Source of the DNA: Oceanicoccus sagamiensis
GTDB taxonomy: Bacteria; Pseudomonadota; Gammaproteobacteria; Pseudomonadales; Dasaniaceae
NCBI RefSeq assembly: GCF_002117105.1
Contig: NZ_CP019343.1
Span: 372,001 to 436,000 of the forward strand
Length of the DNA: 64,000 bases
Direction: 5' to 3'
In this document: positions 16,208 to 24,091 of the stretch, one piece after another
How positions within the stretch are numbered: the stretch's first letter is position 1
Layout of the letters: every line of letters starts with the position of its first letter
The notes under the pieces: model-generated
What the model saw: only the letters and a program-made list of their open reading frames with translations
Told to the model about the DNA's origin: nothing
Database searches by the model: none
Made by a program: the position numbers and the translations under genes

Positions 16208-16966
16208 CTATGAAGATGTAAGCCCGCCATCAACCGTTAATACGCTACCATTGCAGTAAGAACTATCATCTGATGCCAGAAATAAGGCCGCCTTTGCCAT
16301 TTCATTCGGTGAGGAAAAACGCCCTAAAGGAATTCTTGGCAGAAAAGAATTATCTTCGCCGTCTTGCTCGCCGCTATTATCTTCGTTGTAATTGTCCAGC
16401 ATTGGAGATTCCACACCGCCCACGGCAATGGTGTTAACCCGGATCTGCCTTGCACCCGCCTCAATCGCAGCCGCTCGACCCAGGCCGATAACGGCATGCT
16501 TGCTGGTGACATAGGCGGACATCATCCCCACCCCAATCACTCCCGCACCGGAGCTGCATAAGATAATGCTGCCACCGGCTGTCATTACCGGCATAGCCTC
16601 ACGCAGCCCCAACCACATACCGCGGATATTACTATTTTGAACCGTATCCCATTCCTCTTCCGTCATTTCAGTCAGGGCTTTTATCGGCCCCGGAATACCG
16701 GCGAGGGCGTAAAAGATATCGAGACGGCCATAACGCTCAAGGGCCGTGTTAACCATCAGTTGGTTGCCAGCAGCGGTGGCGATATCGGCCGCGACATAAC
16801 TGACTCTGTCAGTGGCCATCTCTTCGGCTGCTTTGGCCAAGGCCTGCTCATTGCGCGCCACCATTAAAACATTGGCACCTTCTTCGGCGAAGACTTTAGT
16901 GGCTGCAAGGCCAATCGTGCCTGAGGCACCGGTAATGATCGCTGTTTTGCCAGCTAGTCTAGCCAT
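16208..16966 (-). CDS. short-chain dehydrogenase/reductase (classical SDR)
   Basis: The ~252-residue NAD(P)-dependent oxidoreductase has the glycine-rich cofactor motif TGASGTIG (near residue 12), the catalytic Ser in ILCSSGAGV and the YVTSK catalytic Tyr/Lys motif. The C-terminus (CNGSVLTVDGG) is typical of FabG-like classical SDRs. The start at 16966 is chosen because AGGAG sits 8 bases before this ATG, whereas an in-frame ATG 27 bases upstream has no ribosome site. The gene lies 72 bases downstream of an NTF2/SnoaL-like gene on the same strand, a pairing common in steroid, terpenoid and polyketide catabolism. The substrate is unknown. Confidence 0.9.
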   Translation of the reverse strand: MARLAGKTAIITGASGTIGLAATKVFAEEGANVLMVARNEQALAKAAEEMATDRVSYVAADIATAAGNQLMVNTALERYGRLDIFYALAGIPGPIKALTEMTEEEWDTVQNSNIRGMWLGLREAMPVMTAGGSIILCSSGAGVIGVGMMSAYVTSKHAVIGLGRAAAIEAGARQIRVNTIAVGGVESPMLDNYNEDNSGEQDGEDNSFLPRIPLGRFSSPNEMAKAALFLASDDSSYCNGSVLTVDGGLTSS

Positions 16967-17038
16967 TGATACGTCTCCTGATGATATGTCCATAGGCGGG
17001 TAGATATTCTGTAAGAGGGGGTTTAAATACAGCGGTAT

Positions 17039-17536
17039 TTATTGGGCAGCGCGGGCCTGGGCCTTTTCGAATAAATTCGCGTTGCCTCGGGTATAGTGCA
17101 CATCGAGCTGTGAGCGCACAATCTTCCAGCGCCCATCCTGCTCTTGATAGTCATTAATATATTCCCCCGCCAAGGTCACATAATCATCATCGCCAGCGTG
17201 CGGGTTAGTCGGGTCCACAAAAATCATATGGTCCGCCAGTAGATAGGCCCGGCAGCTCACTCTGTCTCGGTGCATCGTGATACGGTGGTTGGTAATGGTA
17301 TGGCGAGTAATATCAAAGCCATTGATAGCCGCTTGTAATACCGCCACCCAATCATCCGCAGGACGCGGTTTATCCATCGGCCCCGTGGCAGCACTTAGCT
17401 CACCATAATCCAGCATAATGTTCTCGGCAAAGCATGAACGCACCAAAGCCCAATTTTTAGTATCAATACCTTCAGCGTAGGCGTTGTACGATTTAACCAG
17501 CTCGGCTTTTAACTGATCCATATCCTGAAATGACAT
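17039..17536 (-). CDS. SnoaL/NTF2-like family protein
   Basis: The 165-residue protein has the cone-shaped NTF2-like fold pattern of SnoaL_4-type proteins: an N-terminal helix with YAEGIDTKNWALVRSCFAENIMLDYG, a central HTITNHRITM strand and a final DGRWKIVRSQLDVHY strand. Family members include dehydratases, isomerases and hydroxylating-dioxygenase small-subunit-like proteins acting on ring substrates. His and Asp residues in the predicted pocket (HTITNHRI, ADHMIF) suit acid-base catalysis, but no reaction can be fixed. It is first in a two-gene unit with the downstream SDR and divergent from the secreted DUF3604 gene. Confidence 0.82.
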   Translation of the reverse strand: MSFQDMDQLKAELVKSYNAYAEGIDTKNWALVRSCFAENIMLDYGELSAATGPMDKPRPADDWVAVLQAAINGFDITRHTITNHRITMHRDRVSCRAYLLADHMIFVDPTNPHAGDDDYVTLAGEYINDYQEQDGRWKIVRSQLDVHYTRGNANLFEKAQARAAQ

Positions 17537-17815
17537 AAGTTCTACCTATTATTTTTTTATGGCCTGCGAAGGAATAATCCATGGTAACTACTCCCTGGTA
17601 AGCCTACGATACCATATCATCATTCAAGGTGCCGAGCCCCAAGCCCATCAAGTTAGCTTGACACAGAGAGCGCAGCGTTTAATGGGGAAACCTGTCACCT
17701 TGAATTCCATACGCGCTTTATTCCAAGCCAACACAAAGCCAGCCCAAATCATAGACATTCACTCCAGAACTGTAATATCCTCAGGCCACATTTTTCAAGA
17801 TCAAGGGATAGCGCT
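17537..17815. promoter_or_regulatory. divergent promoter region, NTF2-SDR / DUF3604
   Basis: These 279 bases separate the NTF2-like gene (-) from the DUF3604 gene (+) and should hold both promoters. I see no strong palindrome or RNA structure. AAGGGA about 10 bases before the ATG at 17816 is the probable ribosome site of the DUF3604 gene. Confidence 0.5.
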
Positions 17816-19768
17816 ATGAAAATAACACCTTTAATAACTCTCACCGCTGCATCTATCACCGCCTTGCTGAGCCTGCCTCTCAGCGCCGATTATGCTGGCA
17901 GTATTGTGGGCAATAAACTGGCTATTAAAGAAAGCATGCTGATCAAAGACCAACCCCTGAAGGAAGCGGGTTATTCACCCTATGCAGGTAAGAACTATCC
18001 CGTGCAGGTGCTCTGGGGCGATACCCATCTGCATACCAAACTGTCGCTGGATGCCCGAGCCTTTGGTGTCACACTGGGGCCTGCTGAGGCTTATAAACTG
18101 GCCAGAGGTGAAGAAATCAAATCCTCCCATGGCGAGCGGATCAAATTATCCCGCCCTTTGGACTGGCTGGTAGTTGCTGACCACTCCGACGCCCTGGGTG
18201 CGATGGATGAAGTGGTTAAAGGCAATAAAGAACTGCTTAAAGACCCAACAGTTAAAGACTGGTATGACCGACTACAAGCTGGCGGTGAATCCGCCCTGAT
18301 GGCGACCATGGAGATTATCGAAACCTTTGCCGGTATCACCGGAGAAACCACCCCCGCCGTGTTAACCGACCCCAAGTTTGTGATGTCTGTCTGGCAGCGC
18401 TACCTAAAAACCGCGGAGCAATATAATGAGCCTGGCCGCTTTAGCGCCATTATTGGCTATGAGTGGACCTCTACCGATGGCGGCAATAATCTACACCGCA
18501 ATGTGATCTACCGGAATGGTTCCGAGCAGGCCAAACAAATGCTGCCCTTTACCGCTGCTGAAAGCTTTAACCCCGAAGACCTCTGGCAGTGGATGGCAAA
18601 TTATGAAGAGAAATCCGGCGGTCAGGTACTCGCTCTGGCCCACAACGGTAATGTGAGTAATGGCATTATGTTCCCGGAAATCAACCCCGAAACCGGCAAG
18701 CCTTTAACTAAAGATTACGCTAAAACCCGCAGCCGCTGGGAACCGATTTACGAAACCACCCAGATAAAAGGGGATGGTGAATCTCACCCCAAACTCTCAC
18801 CCAATGATGAATTTGCCGGCTATGACACCTTATGGGATATCGGCAACCTTGGGCCGGTGCTGAAACAAGACGATATGCTGCAATATGAATACGCACGGGA
18901 AGCTTTAAAAAATGGTTTAAAACTGGAAAGCCAACTAGGTACCAACCCCTTTAAGTTTGGCATGGTGGGCTCCACCGATAGCCATACTGGTATGGCCACT
19001 GCGGAAGAAGATAATTTCTTTGGCAAGCATAGCGGCAAAGAGCCCCACCCCGGCCGCTGGGACCAGATCGTCGGTAATTTTGGTGAGGTTAAATATTACG
19101 GCTGGGAACAGGTTAGCTCAGGCTATGCGGCGGTATGGGCAACGGAGAATACCCGTGAAGCTATTTGGGATGCAATGAAACGCAAAGAGGTCTATGCCAC
19201 CACCGGGTCCAGAATCACTCTGCGTTTTTTCGGCGGCTGGGACTTTACCGATAGCGATGCTGAACTGCGCGACCCCGGTTTGATCGGCTATAGCAAGGGT
19301 GTCCCGATGGGCGGTGACCTGAGCAGCGCTGCCAAAAATCAAAGCCCCAGTTTTTTAATGGTCGCCATGAAGGACCCACTCAGCGGCAATCTGGATAGAA
19401 TGCAAGTGGTCAAAGGCTGGTTGGACAAAGACGGTAAAACCCATGAAAAAGTTTATGATGTTGCCTGGGGTGATGCGGATACGCGCAAACCCGGCAAGGA
19501 TAATAAACTCCCTCCGGTGGGCAATACCGTTAATGTTGAACAAGCCTCCTGGACCAATACCATTGGCGATGCAGAGCTGATCACCGTATGGAAAGACCCG
19601 GATTTTGATCGCCAGCAAAAGGCATTTTACTACGCCCGCGTTATCGAAATCCCTACCCCACGCTGGACCGCCTATGACGCTAAGCGCTTTGGTGACAAGA
19701 TGGATGATAAGGTGCCGATGATTACTCAGGAGCGGGCATATAGTTCACCCATTTGGTATACACCCTAA
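17816..19768 (+). CDS. secreted DUF3604-family protein, probable metal-dependent hydrolase
   Basis: The 650-residue protein begins with a Sec signal peptide, cleaved near residue 24 (LSLPLSA-DYAG). The rest matches DUF3604, with PHP-like metal-binding motifs: WGDTHLHTKLS (H71, H73), VVADHSDALG (D122, H123), an IIGYEW motif, LAHNGN and GSTDSHTGM. These suggest a periplasmic multinuclear metal hydrolase (inference; the family's activity is uncharacterised). Downstream come a HupE/UreJ protein and its membrane-anchored partner, which may supply metal or form a complex. A terminator hairpin follows 38 bases after the stop, so the downstream genes probably have their own promoter or depend on read-through. 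Confidence 0.9.
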   Translation: MKITPLITLTAASITALLSLPLSADYAGSIVGNKLAIKESMLIKDQPLKEAGYSPYAGKNYPVQVLWGDTHLHTKLSLDARAFGVTLGPAEAYKLARGEEIKSSHGERIKLSRPLDWLVVADHSDALGAMDEVVKGNKELLKDPTVKDWYDRLQAGGESALMATMEIIETFAGITGETTPAVLTDPKFVMSVWQRYLKTAEQYNEPGRFSAIIGYEWTSTDGGNNLHRNVIYRNGSEQAKQMLPFTAAESFNPEDLWQWMANYEEKSGGQVLALAHNGNVSNGIMFPEINPETGKPLTKDYAKTRSRWEPIYETTQIKGDGESHPKLSPNDEFAGYDTLWDIGNLGPVLKQDDMLQYEYAREALKNGLKLESQLGTNPFKFGMVGSTDSHTGMATAEEDNFFGKHSGKEPHPGRWDQIVGNFGEVKYYGWEQVSSGYAAVWATENTREAIWDAMKRKEVYATTGSRITLRFFGGWDFTDSDAELRDPGLIGYSKGVPMGGDLSSAAKNQSPSFLMVAMKDPLSGNLDRMQVVKGWLDKDGKTHEKVYDVAWGDADTRKPGKDNKLPPVGNTVNVEQASWTNTIGDAELITVWKDPDFDRQQKAFYYARVIEIPTPRWTAYDAKRFGDKMDDKVPMITQERAYSSPIWYTP

Positions 19769-19805
19769 ACAACCGTCGCTGTATTGAAACAACAATTGAA
19801 ACAGC

Positions 19806-19830
19806 AGGGGCTGATAACGGCCCCTTTTTT
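19806..19830 (+). terminator. Rho-independent terminator after the DUF3604 gene
   Basis: AGGGGC (19806-19811) pairs with GCCCCT (19820-19825) around an 8-base loop and is followed by a T6 run, 38 bases after the DUF3604 stop. Confidence 0.8.
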
Positions 19831-19926
19831 ATGACCCGCCAATCTATAAAATTCAACACCTAGCGGTATTGTGTCATCTGGCAATGCGCTAATATCGTAT
19901 AAAAAATTTAATCGAGGATCCAAGGT

Positions 19927-20628
19927 TTGAATCTTTTCAATCATCTCCATGGTCGTGCCAAGTGGCTGCTTGGTATAGCGTTGATGCTGTGCTGTGGCCT
20001 GCTCTATGGCCACGGTGTGGCTCAGGGAGATCAGGGCTATATTCAGGAAATAGCCGGAGTCAATATTATTCCCTTTATCTATCTGGGCGCCAAACATATG
20101 GTGACCGGCTACGATCATCTATTATTTTTGCTCGGAGTTATTTTCTTTCTCTACCGGCTGTCCCATATCGCGATTTATGTCAGCCTGTTTGCTTTAGGGC
20201 ATTCAACCACACTGCTACTAGGTGTGTATCTTGACATCCCTGCTAACGCCTATTTGATTGATGCCATTATTGGTTTATCCATTGTGTATAAGGCGCTGGA
20301 TAATATGGGAGCCTATCAACGCTGGCTGGGGTTTCAGCCCAATACAAAATATGCCACGTTGATCTTTGGCCTGTTTCACGGCTTTGGTCTGGCCACCAAA
20401 ATTCAGGCGTTTGAAATCTCCAGCGATGGTTTGCTGATGAATTTATTGGCTTTTAATGTCGGGGTAGAACTTGGCCAGCTGCTCGCTCTGCTGGGCATTC
20501 TGATTGTAATCAGTTACTGGCGCACTACGTCCTCTTATTATCGTTATGCCTACAATACCAACACCTTACTGATGAGCGCCGGCTTTATGTTATTTGGCCT
20601 GCAAATCACCGGTTATGCGCTTAGCTAA
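19927..20628 (+). CDS. HupE/UreJ family membrane protein
   Basis: The 233-residue product has a signal-like first segment (about 11-30) and about six further membrane helices. The family signature GAKHMVTGYDHLLFLLG (near residue 54) is present, as are FALGHSTTLLLG and LFGLFHGFGLA. HupE/UreJ proteins are thought to move or supply nickel or other metals. The start is TTG at 19927, with GAGG upstream at suitable spacing; no in-frame ATG occurs before the signal segment. It lies 16 bases before the anchored protein at 20645, almost certainly in the same operon. No urease or hydrogenase genes are nearby, so another metal or partner is likely. Confidence 0.88.
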   Translation: MNLFNHLHGRAKWLLGIALMLCCGLLYGHGVAQGDQGYIQEIAGVNIIPFIYLGAKHMVTGYDHLLFLLGVIFFLYRLSHIAIYVSLFALGHSTTLLLGVYLDIPANAYLIDAIIGLSIVYKALDNMGAYQRWLGFQPNTKYATLIFGLFHGFGLATKIQAFEISSDGLLMNLLAFNVGVELGQLLALLGILIVISYWRTTSSYYRYAYNTNTLLMSAGFMLFGLQITGYALS

Positions 20629-20644
20629 GGCTCAGGAATAGATT

Positions 20645-21295
20645 ATGTACAATTCAGAATACCCACAAGACCATCAACTGCCCACCAGCAAGCAGCTATT
20701 TATTTCAACGCTGGGGGCCATAGCATTGGCCTTGGTGTTACTGGTAACGGCCATTTTACCCGCGGAATACGGTATCGACCCTACCGGCACAGGCAAACTG
20801 TTAGGCCTCACTCAAATGGGGGAGATTAAAACTCAATTAGAGCAGGAATCTCTGGCTGACAACGCTGCCCCCATTACCGTTGAAACACCGGAAGTTGAAA
20901 GTGTTGCGGCCGAGCTTACCGCCGCTCCAGCCATCGTCCCAGCAGCGCCGGTAGAACAAGCCGTAATAGCAGCCGTTATCCCGCAAGAACGTATATCGGT
21001 AACACTGGCACCAGGGGAAGCCGCCGAAATTAAACTGGTTATGAACAAAGATGATACCGTGAACTATCACTGGCAAGTGGATACCGGCCATGTCAATTAC
21101 GACACCCACGCTGATAACCCCTCTACCCGATACCACGGTTATAATAAGGGCAAAGCCGTCACGGAAGACAAAGGCATATTAACCGCTGCCTTTGACGGTA
21201 AACACGGTTGGTTCTGGCGCAATCGATCAAAGGAAATCGTAACCGTTGATTTGCAAGTAGAAGGTCAGTTTAGCGAGGTCGTCAGAGTCCTATAA
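20645..21295 (+). CDS. membrane-anchored periplasmic protein, partner of the HupE/UreJ protein
   Basis: The 216-residue protein has one membrane helix (about residues 18-40). A low-complexity Ala/Pro/Val/Glu linker (about 70-115) follows, then a C-terminal beta-rich periplasmic domain (about 118-216) with YHWQVDTGHVNYDTHAD, three nearby His and a GWFWRNRS motif. The family is a conserved hypothetical often found beside HupE-like genes. The His-rich surface could bind metal (inference). The 16-base gap from the HupE/UreJ gene implies joint expression. Confidence 0.8.
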   Translation: MYNSEYPQDHQLPTSKQLFISTLGAIALALVLLVTAILPAEYGIDPTGTGKLLGLTQMGEIKTQLEQESLADNAAPITVETPEVESVAAELTAAPAIVPAAPVEQAVIAAVIPQERISVTLAPGEAAEIKLVMNKDDTVNYHWQVDTGHVNYDTHADNPSTRYHGYNKGKAVTEDKGILTAAFDGKHGWFWRNRSKEIVTVDLQVEGQFSEVVRVL

Positions 21296-21345
21296 TTGGC
21301 CAGACACCTTCGCTTAAACCATTAACAATATGCAGGATAATAATT

Positions 21346-21717
21346 ATGACCAGCAACAGCGATATAGTCCGAGATAATCTTTTCGCCTTTAATGCCATGG
21401 ACTACAACAGAATTATGCAAGACTATGCGGATAACGCTATCGTTCATTTTGTGATGCGGGACCCGGTGGTGGGCAAAGATAATATTCGCGAGCTATTCAG
21501 TTCGTTTGAACATGATATTCAACACTGTGATATTAACATTAGCCATATTATTGAGTCCGGTGATTTGGTGATGGTCGAACGGGTTGATAATGTGCTGTTT
21601 CAGGGCAAGCCTACATCGGTTCCGGTTATGTGTACCGTAGAAATACAGGGCGGAAAAATTGTTCACTGGCGGGAATATTACGACGAAGAAACCTTTCAAA
21701 AGCAGCTACAAGCCTAG
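21346..21717 (+). CDS. NTF2-like (SnoaL / limonene-epoxide-hydrolase type) protein
   Basis: This 123-residue single-domain protein has an NTF2-like fold pattern: helix with FNAMDYNRIMQDYADNAIVHFVMRDPVVGKDNIRELF, then strands ending in GGKIVHWREYYDEETF. That last motif is typical of the limonene-1,2-epoxide-hydrolase/SnoaL group. The reaction is not determinable. It follows the anchored protein by 50 bases and may be the last gene of that operon. Its stop abuts the stop of the convergent acyltransferase (no intergenic base). Confidence 0.82.
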   Translation: MTSNSDIVRDNLFAFNAMDYNRIMQDYADNAIVHFVMRDPVVGKDNIRELFSSFEHDIQHCDINISHIIESGDLVMVERVDNVLFQGKPTSVPVMCTVEIQGGKIVHWREYYDEETFQKQLQA

Positions 21718-22641
21718 TCACTCTTCTGACCACCCTTTATCGGCGGCAAGCTGATTTAACGCTGTCAGCGTGTCATCTTTATGTTGCCACACATCACTGA
21801 CCCACTGCTGAAACCGGTAGCGAAACGCTTCATCTTCAAAATAATTGCAGCCTAAAAACTCAGCGGGAATCTCCCGCAACTCAAAGCGCACCATCACATG
21901 TTTTACCCGGCCGCTTAGAAAATCCATAAAGGTCGGGCGCTTGCCACCGGGATAGGCAATGGTGATATCCAATAGCGAATGCAGGCTCTCCCCCATCGCA
22001 CCGACAACAAAGCCCATACCGCCAGCCTTGGGTTTTAGCAAATGTTGATAAGGACTTTGTTGTTGAGCATGTTTGGCCGGAGTAAAGCGCGTCCCTTCCA
22101 AAAAATTAAATACCGCAACCGGCGCCTGCTTAAACTTTTCGCAGGCGCGTCGGGTACTCTCAAAGTCCTGGCCTTTTTTCTCTGGATGTTTGGCTAAATA
22201 AGCTTTGCTATAGCGCTTCATAAACGGGAAATCCAGCGCCCACCAACACAGGCCAATAATCGGCACCCATATCAATTGCTGCTTAAGAAAAAACTTGAGC
22301 ATCGGCATACGGCGGTTTAATAAATGCTGCACTACCAGAATATCCGCCCAGGATTGGTGGTTGGCTACCACTAAATACCAGTGCTTTTTATCCACTGACT
22401 CCAAGCCCTGCACTTCCCACTGCATAGTCTGGGTCAGGCGCATCCAACCGGAGTTCACAGCAATCCATAGCTCGGCAATACGGATAGCAACCCGTGTGCA
22501 AAAACGCTGCCAGGAAGCCAGTGGCAGAATAAAACGTAACAAACTAACCAGCACTAACGGCGGGCCCAGCAATAGGGTATTCAAGATCAACAAACTTATA
22601 GCAATAAGCGCGCGCAATGGCGACGGCAAAAAAGCCAACAT
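21718..22641 (-). CDS. PlsC-like acyltransferase (YihG/LPLAT group)
   Basis: The 307-residue membrane-bound protein is of the lysophospholipid acyltransferase superfamily. Two hydrophobic segments precede the catalytic motif NHQSWAD (H95-x4-D100). The acceptor-binding EGTRFT motif is at 182-187. Length and motif spacing fit the YihG subfamily of E. coli, which acylates lysophosphatidate (1-acylglycerol-3-phosphate). It appears monocistronic and is convergent with the NTF2-like gene. Confidence 0.9.
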   Translation of the reverse strand: MLAFLPSPLRALIAISLLILNTLLLGPPLVLVSLLRFILPLASWQRFCTRVAIRIAELWIAVNSGWMRLTQTMQWEVQGLESVDKKHWYLVVANHQSWADILVVQHLLNRRMPMLKFFLKQQLIWVPIIGLCWWALDFPFMKRYSKAYLAKHPEKKGQDFESTRRACEKFKQAPVAVFNFLEGTRFTPAKHAQQQSPYQHLLKPKAGGMGFVVGAMGESLHSLLDITIAYPGGKRPTFMDFLSGRVKHVMVRFELREIPAEFLGCNYFEDEAFRYRFQQWVSDVWQHKDDTLTALNQLAADKGWSEE

Positions 22642-22730
22642 AACGATAGATACCTGTTATTGACGATAAGAAACCAGACTATAAACAGATTATTTGAAGG
22701 GGGCTATGGGATTTGGCTATCCCTGCCTAA

Positions 22731-23021
22731 CTAAGCCTCATCGGCGCAGCACTGTTCCTTTAAAAAACCAATCACTGAATCCAACTGCTTATACTGCGCT
22801 ACACAAAACAGTGTTCTCCCCTCTCGGCGCTGACTAATAAGCCCGGCAGCTTCCAAACCCTTTAAATGATGCGACAGTGTTGAACCCGGAATATCCAGTA
22901 CTTGCTGCACCTCACCAACGGCAATACCCTGGCTTCCTGCCCTGACTAACTGCCTATAGACAGCCAGCCGGGTTGGATGACCCAGCTCTTTTAGTGCTTT
23001 TGCGACTGTTTCAATATCCAT
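22731..23021 (-). CDS. ArsR-family repressor with a C-terminal cysteine pair
   Basis: The 96-residue winged-helix repressor has a central GIAVGEVQQVLDIPGSTLSHHLKGLEAAGLIS recognition region typical of ArsR. Cys73 and the vicinal Cys91-Cys92 near the C-terminus resemble ArsR proteins that sense As(III) or similar soft metals through C-terminal cysteines (inference). The ATG at 23021 is preferred: GAGGG sits 6 bases upstream, whereas the in-frame start at 23078 would place the 5' end of the gene over the operator. The gene is divergent from the ArsP-like permease, and two copies of the same palindrome lie between them, so it very likely represses itself and the permease. Confidence 0.92.
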   Translation of the reverse strand: MDIETVAKALKELGHPTRLAVYRQLVRAGSQGIAVGEVQQVLDIPGSTLSHHLKGLEAAGLISQRREGRTLFCVAQYKQLDSVIGFLKEQCCADEA

Positions 23022-23041
23022 GGATAGCCCTCTTTTTAATA

Positions 23042-23065
23042 ATATTTCGATATTACTAGAAATAT
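23042..23065. promoter_or_regulatory. ArsR operator, copy 1
   Basis: The 24-bp dyad reads ATATTTCGAT-N4-CTAGAAATAT. Its arms are identical to those of copy 2, 49 bases away. It lies immediately upstream of the permease -35 element and close to the repressor gene start, where it can control both promoters. Confidence 0.88.
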
Positions 23066-23066
23066 C

Positions 23067-23095
23067 TTGACAGCACAAATGGCAAGGCTTATATT
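23067..23095 (+). promoter_or_regulatory. sigma-70 promoter of the permease gene
   Basis: The -35 TTGACA (23067-23072, exact consensus), a 17-base spacer and the -10 TATATT (23090-23095) lie 48 bases before the permease ATG. One operator abuts the -35 on its upstream side, and the other overlaps the -10. Confidence 0.88.
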
Positions 23096-23114
23096 TCGAT
23101 CATTCTAGAAATAT
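23091..23114. promoter_or_regulatory. ArsR operator, copy 2, overlapping the -10 box
   Basis: The 24-bp dyad has the same arms as copy 1 (ATATTTCGAT-N4-CTAGAAATAT), differing only in the central four bases. It covers the -10 box and the presumed transcription start, so repressor bound here would block RNA polymerase. Confidence 0.9.
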
Positions 23115-23142
23115 AGATTATACAGAGATTGGGAGAAATACA

Positions 23143-24057
23143 ATGACTATCACTTACGACATGGTGCAACAGAGCCTCGGTATGTTCGCCTTTTTGGCGG
23201 TCGAGCTTACGCTACTGTTTCTGCTGATTAGCTATCTGGTTGGGGTACTACAGGAATATATCCCCCCGGCAAAAATTCAGTCGATTTTGAGCGCCAAAAA
23301 AGGCAAGGGCTATGTGGTTGCCGCCTTATTGGGCGCCATCACCCCTTTTTGCTCCTGCTCAACCATTCCCTTTCTAAAAGGGCTGTTACGGGCTAAAGCC
23401 GGTTTTGGCACCATGATGGTTTTTCTATTTGCCAGCCCGTTGCTTAATCCAATTATTATTGGCCTGTTTGCCGTTACTTTTGGCTTAAGCGTTACCGTGT
23501 TTTATTTTGTTATCGCTATGGGTGTGTCAGTGATTGCCGGTTATACCCTGGAAAAACTCGGCTTTGAGCGCTATATCAAGGCAGAAGCCTATAGTGCACC
23601 AGCAGCATCCGGCTGCGGCAGTAGCTGCGGTGGTGCCAGTGCGCCGGTGAATAAATGGAAAGCGATTTGGGATGTCACTTGGGTCGACTTTAACAAGGTA
23701 CTGCCCTATTTGCTGGGAGGTATTGCGCTAGGTTCTTTAATCTATGGTTTTATGCCCACTGAGCTGGTGTCATCGATGGCCAATGAGGACAACCCGCTGG
23801 CGGTACCGATTGCAGCTATTATCGGTATTCCTTTGTATATCCGTGCCGAAGCGGTGATTCCACTGAGTGCCGCACTGGCCGCCAAAGGGATGAGCCTGGG
23901 CGCGGTGATGGCCCTGATTATTGGCAGTGCCGGCGCCAGCCTGACGGAAGTGATACTGCTAAAGTCGATTTTCAAAAACCCGATGATTGCTGCTTTTCTG
24001 GTGGTTATTATCGGTATGGCCATAGCCGCGGGTTATTTATATGGCTTTATCTTTTAA
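23143..24057 (+). CDS. ArsP/YraQ-type permease (DUF318 family)
   Basis: The 304-residue inner-membrane protein has about eight helices. The family signature TPFCSCST (C70, C72) is present, and a Cys-rich cytoplasmic loop (SGCGSSCGG, C158 and C162) lies between the two halves. The family includes ArsP, which exports trivalent organoarsenicals. The conserved Cys pair and the ArsR control support a thiophilic metal or metalloid substrate (inference). A GGGAG site precedes the ATG. Transcription starts from the promoter at 23067-23095 flanked by two operators. A GC-rich hairpin lies just after the stop. Confidence 0.9.
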   Translation: MTITYDMVQQSLGMFAFLAVELTLLFLLISYLVGVLQEYIPPAKIQSILSAKKGKGYVVAALLGAITPFCSCSTIPFLKGLLRAKAGFGTMMVFLFASPLLNPIIIGLFAVTFGLSVTVFYFVIAMGVSVIAGYTLEKLGFERYIKAEAYSAPAASGCGSSCGGASAPVNKWKAIWDVTWVDFNKVLPYLLGGIALGSLIYGFMPTELVSSMANEDNPLAVPIAAIIGIPLYIRAEAVIPLSAALAAKGMSLGAVMALIIGSAGASLTEVILLKSIFKNPMIAAFLVVIIGMAIAAGYLYGFIF

Positions 24058-24064
24058 GGCTGCC

Positions 24065-24085
24065 ACCGCGCTCTTTGAGCGCGGT
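24065..24085. terminator. GC-rich hairpin between convergent genes
   Basis: A 9-bp perfect stem (ACCGCGCTC with GAGCGCGGT) and a TTT loop begin 8 bases after the permease stop and end just before the dehydrogenase stop. There is no T run; a bidirectional terminator is likely. Confidence 0.6.
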
Positions 24086-24091
24086 AGTAGG

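Noticed and set aside
17537-17815. Small plus-strand frame in the gap before the DUF3604 gene
   Set aside because: No start with a ribosome site and no family pattern; the region fits a divergent promoter.
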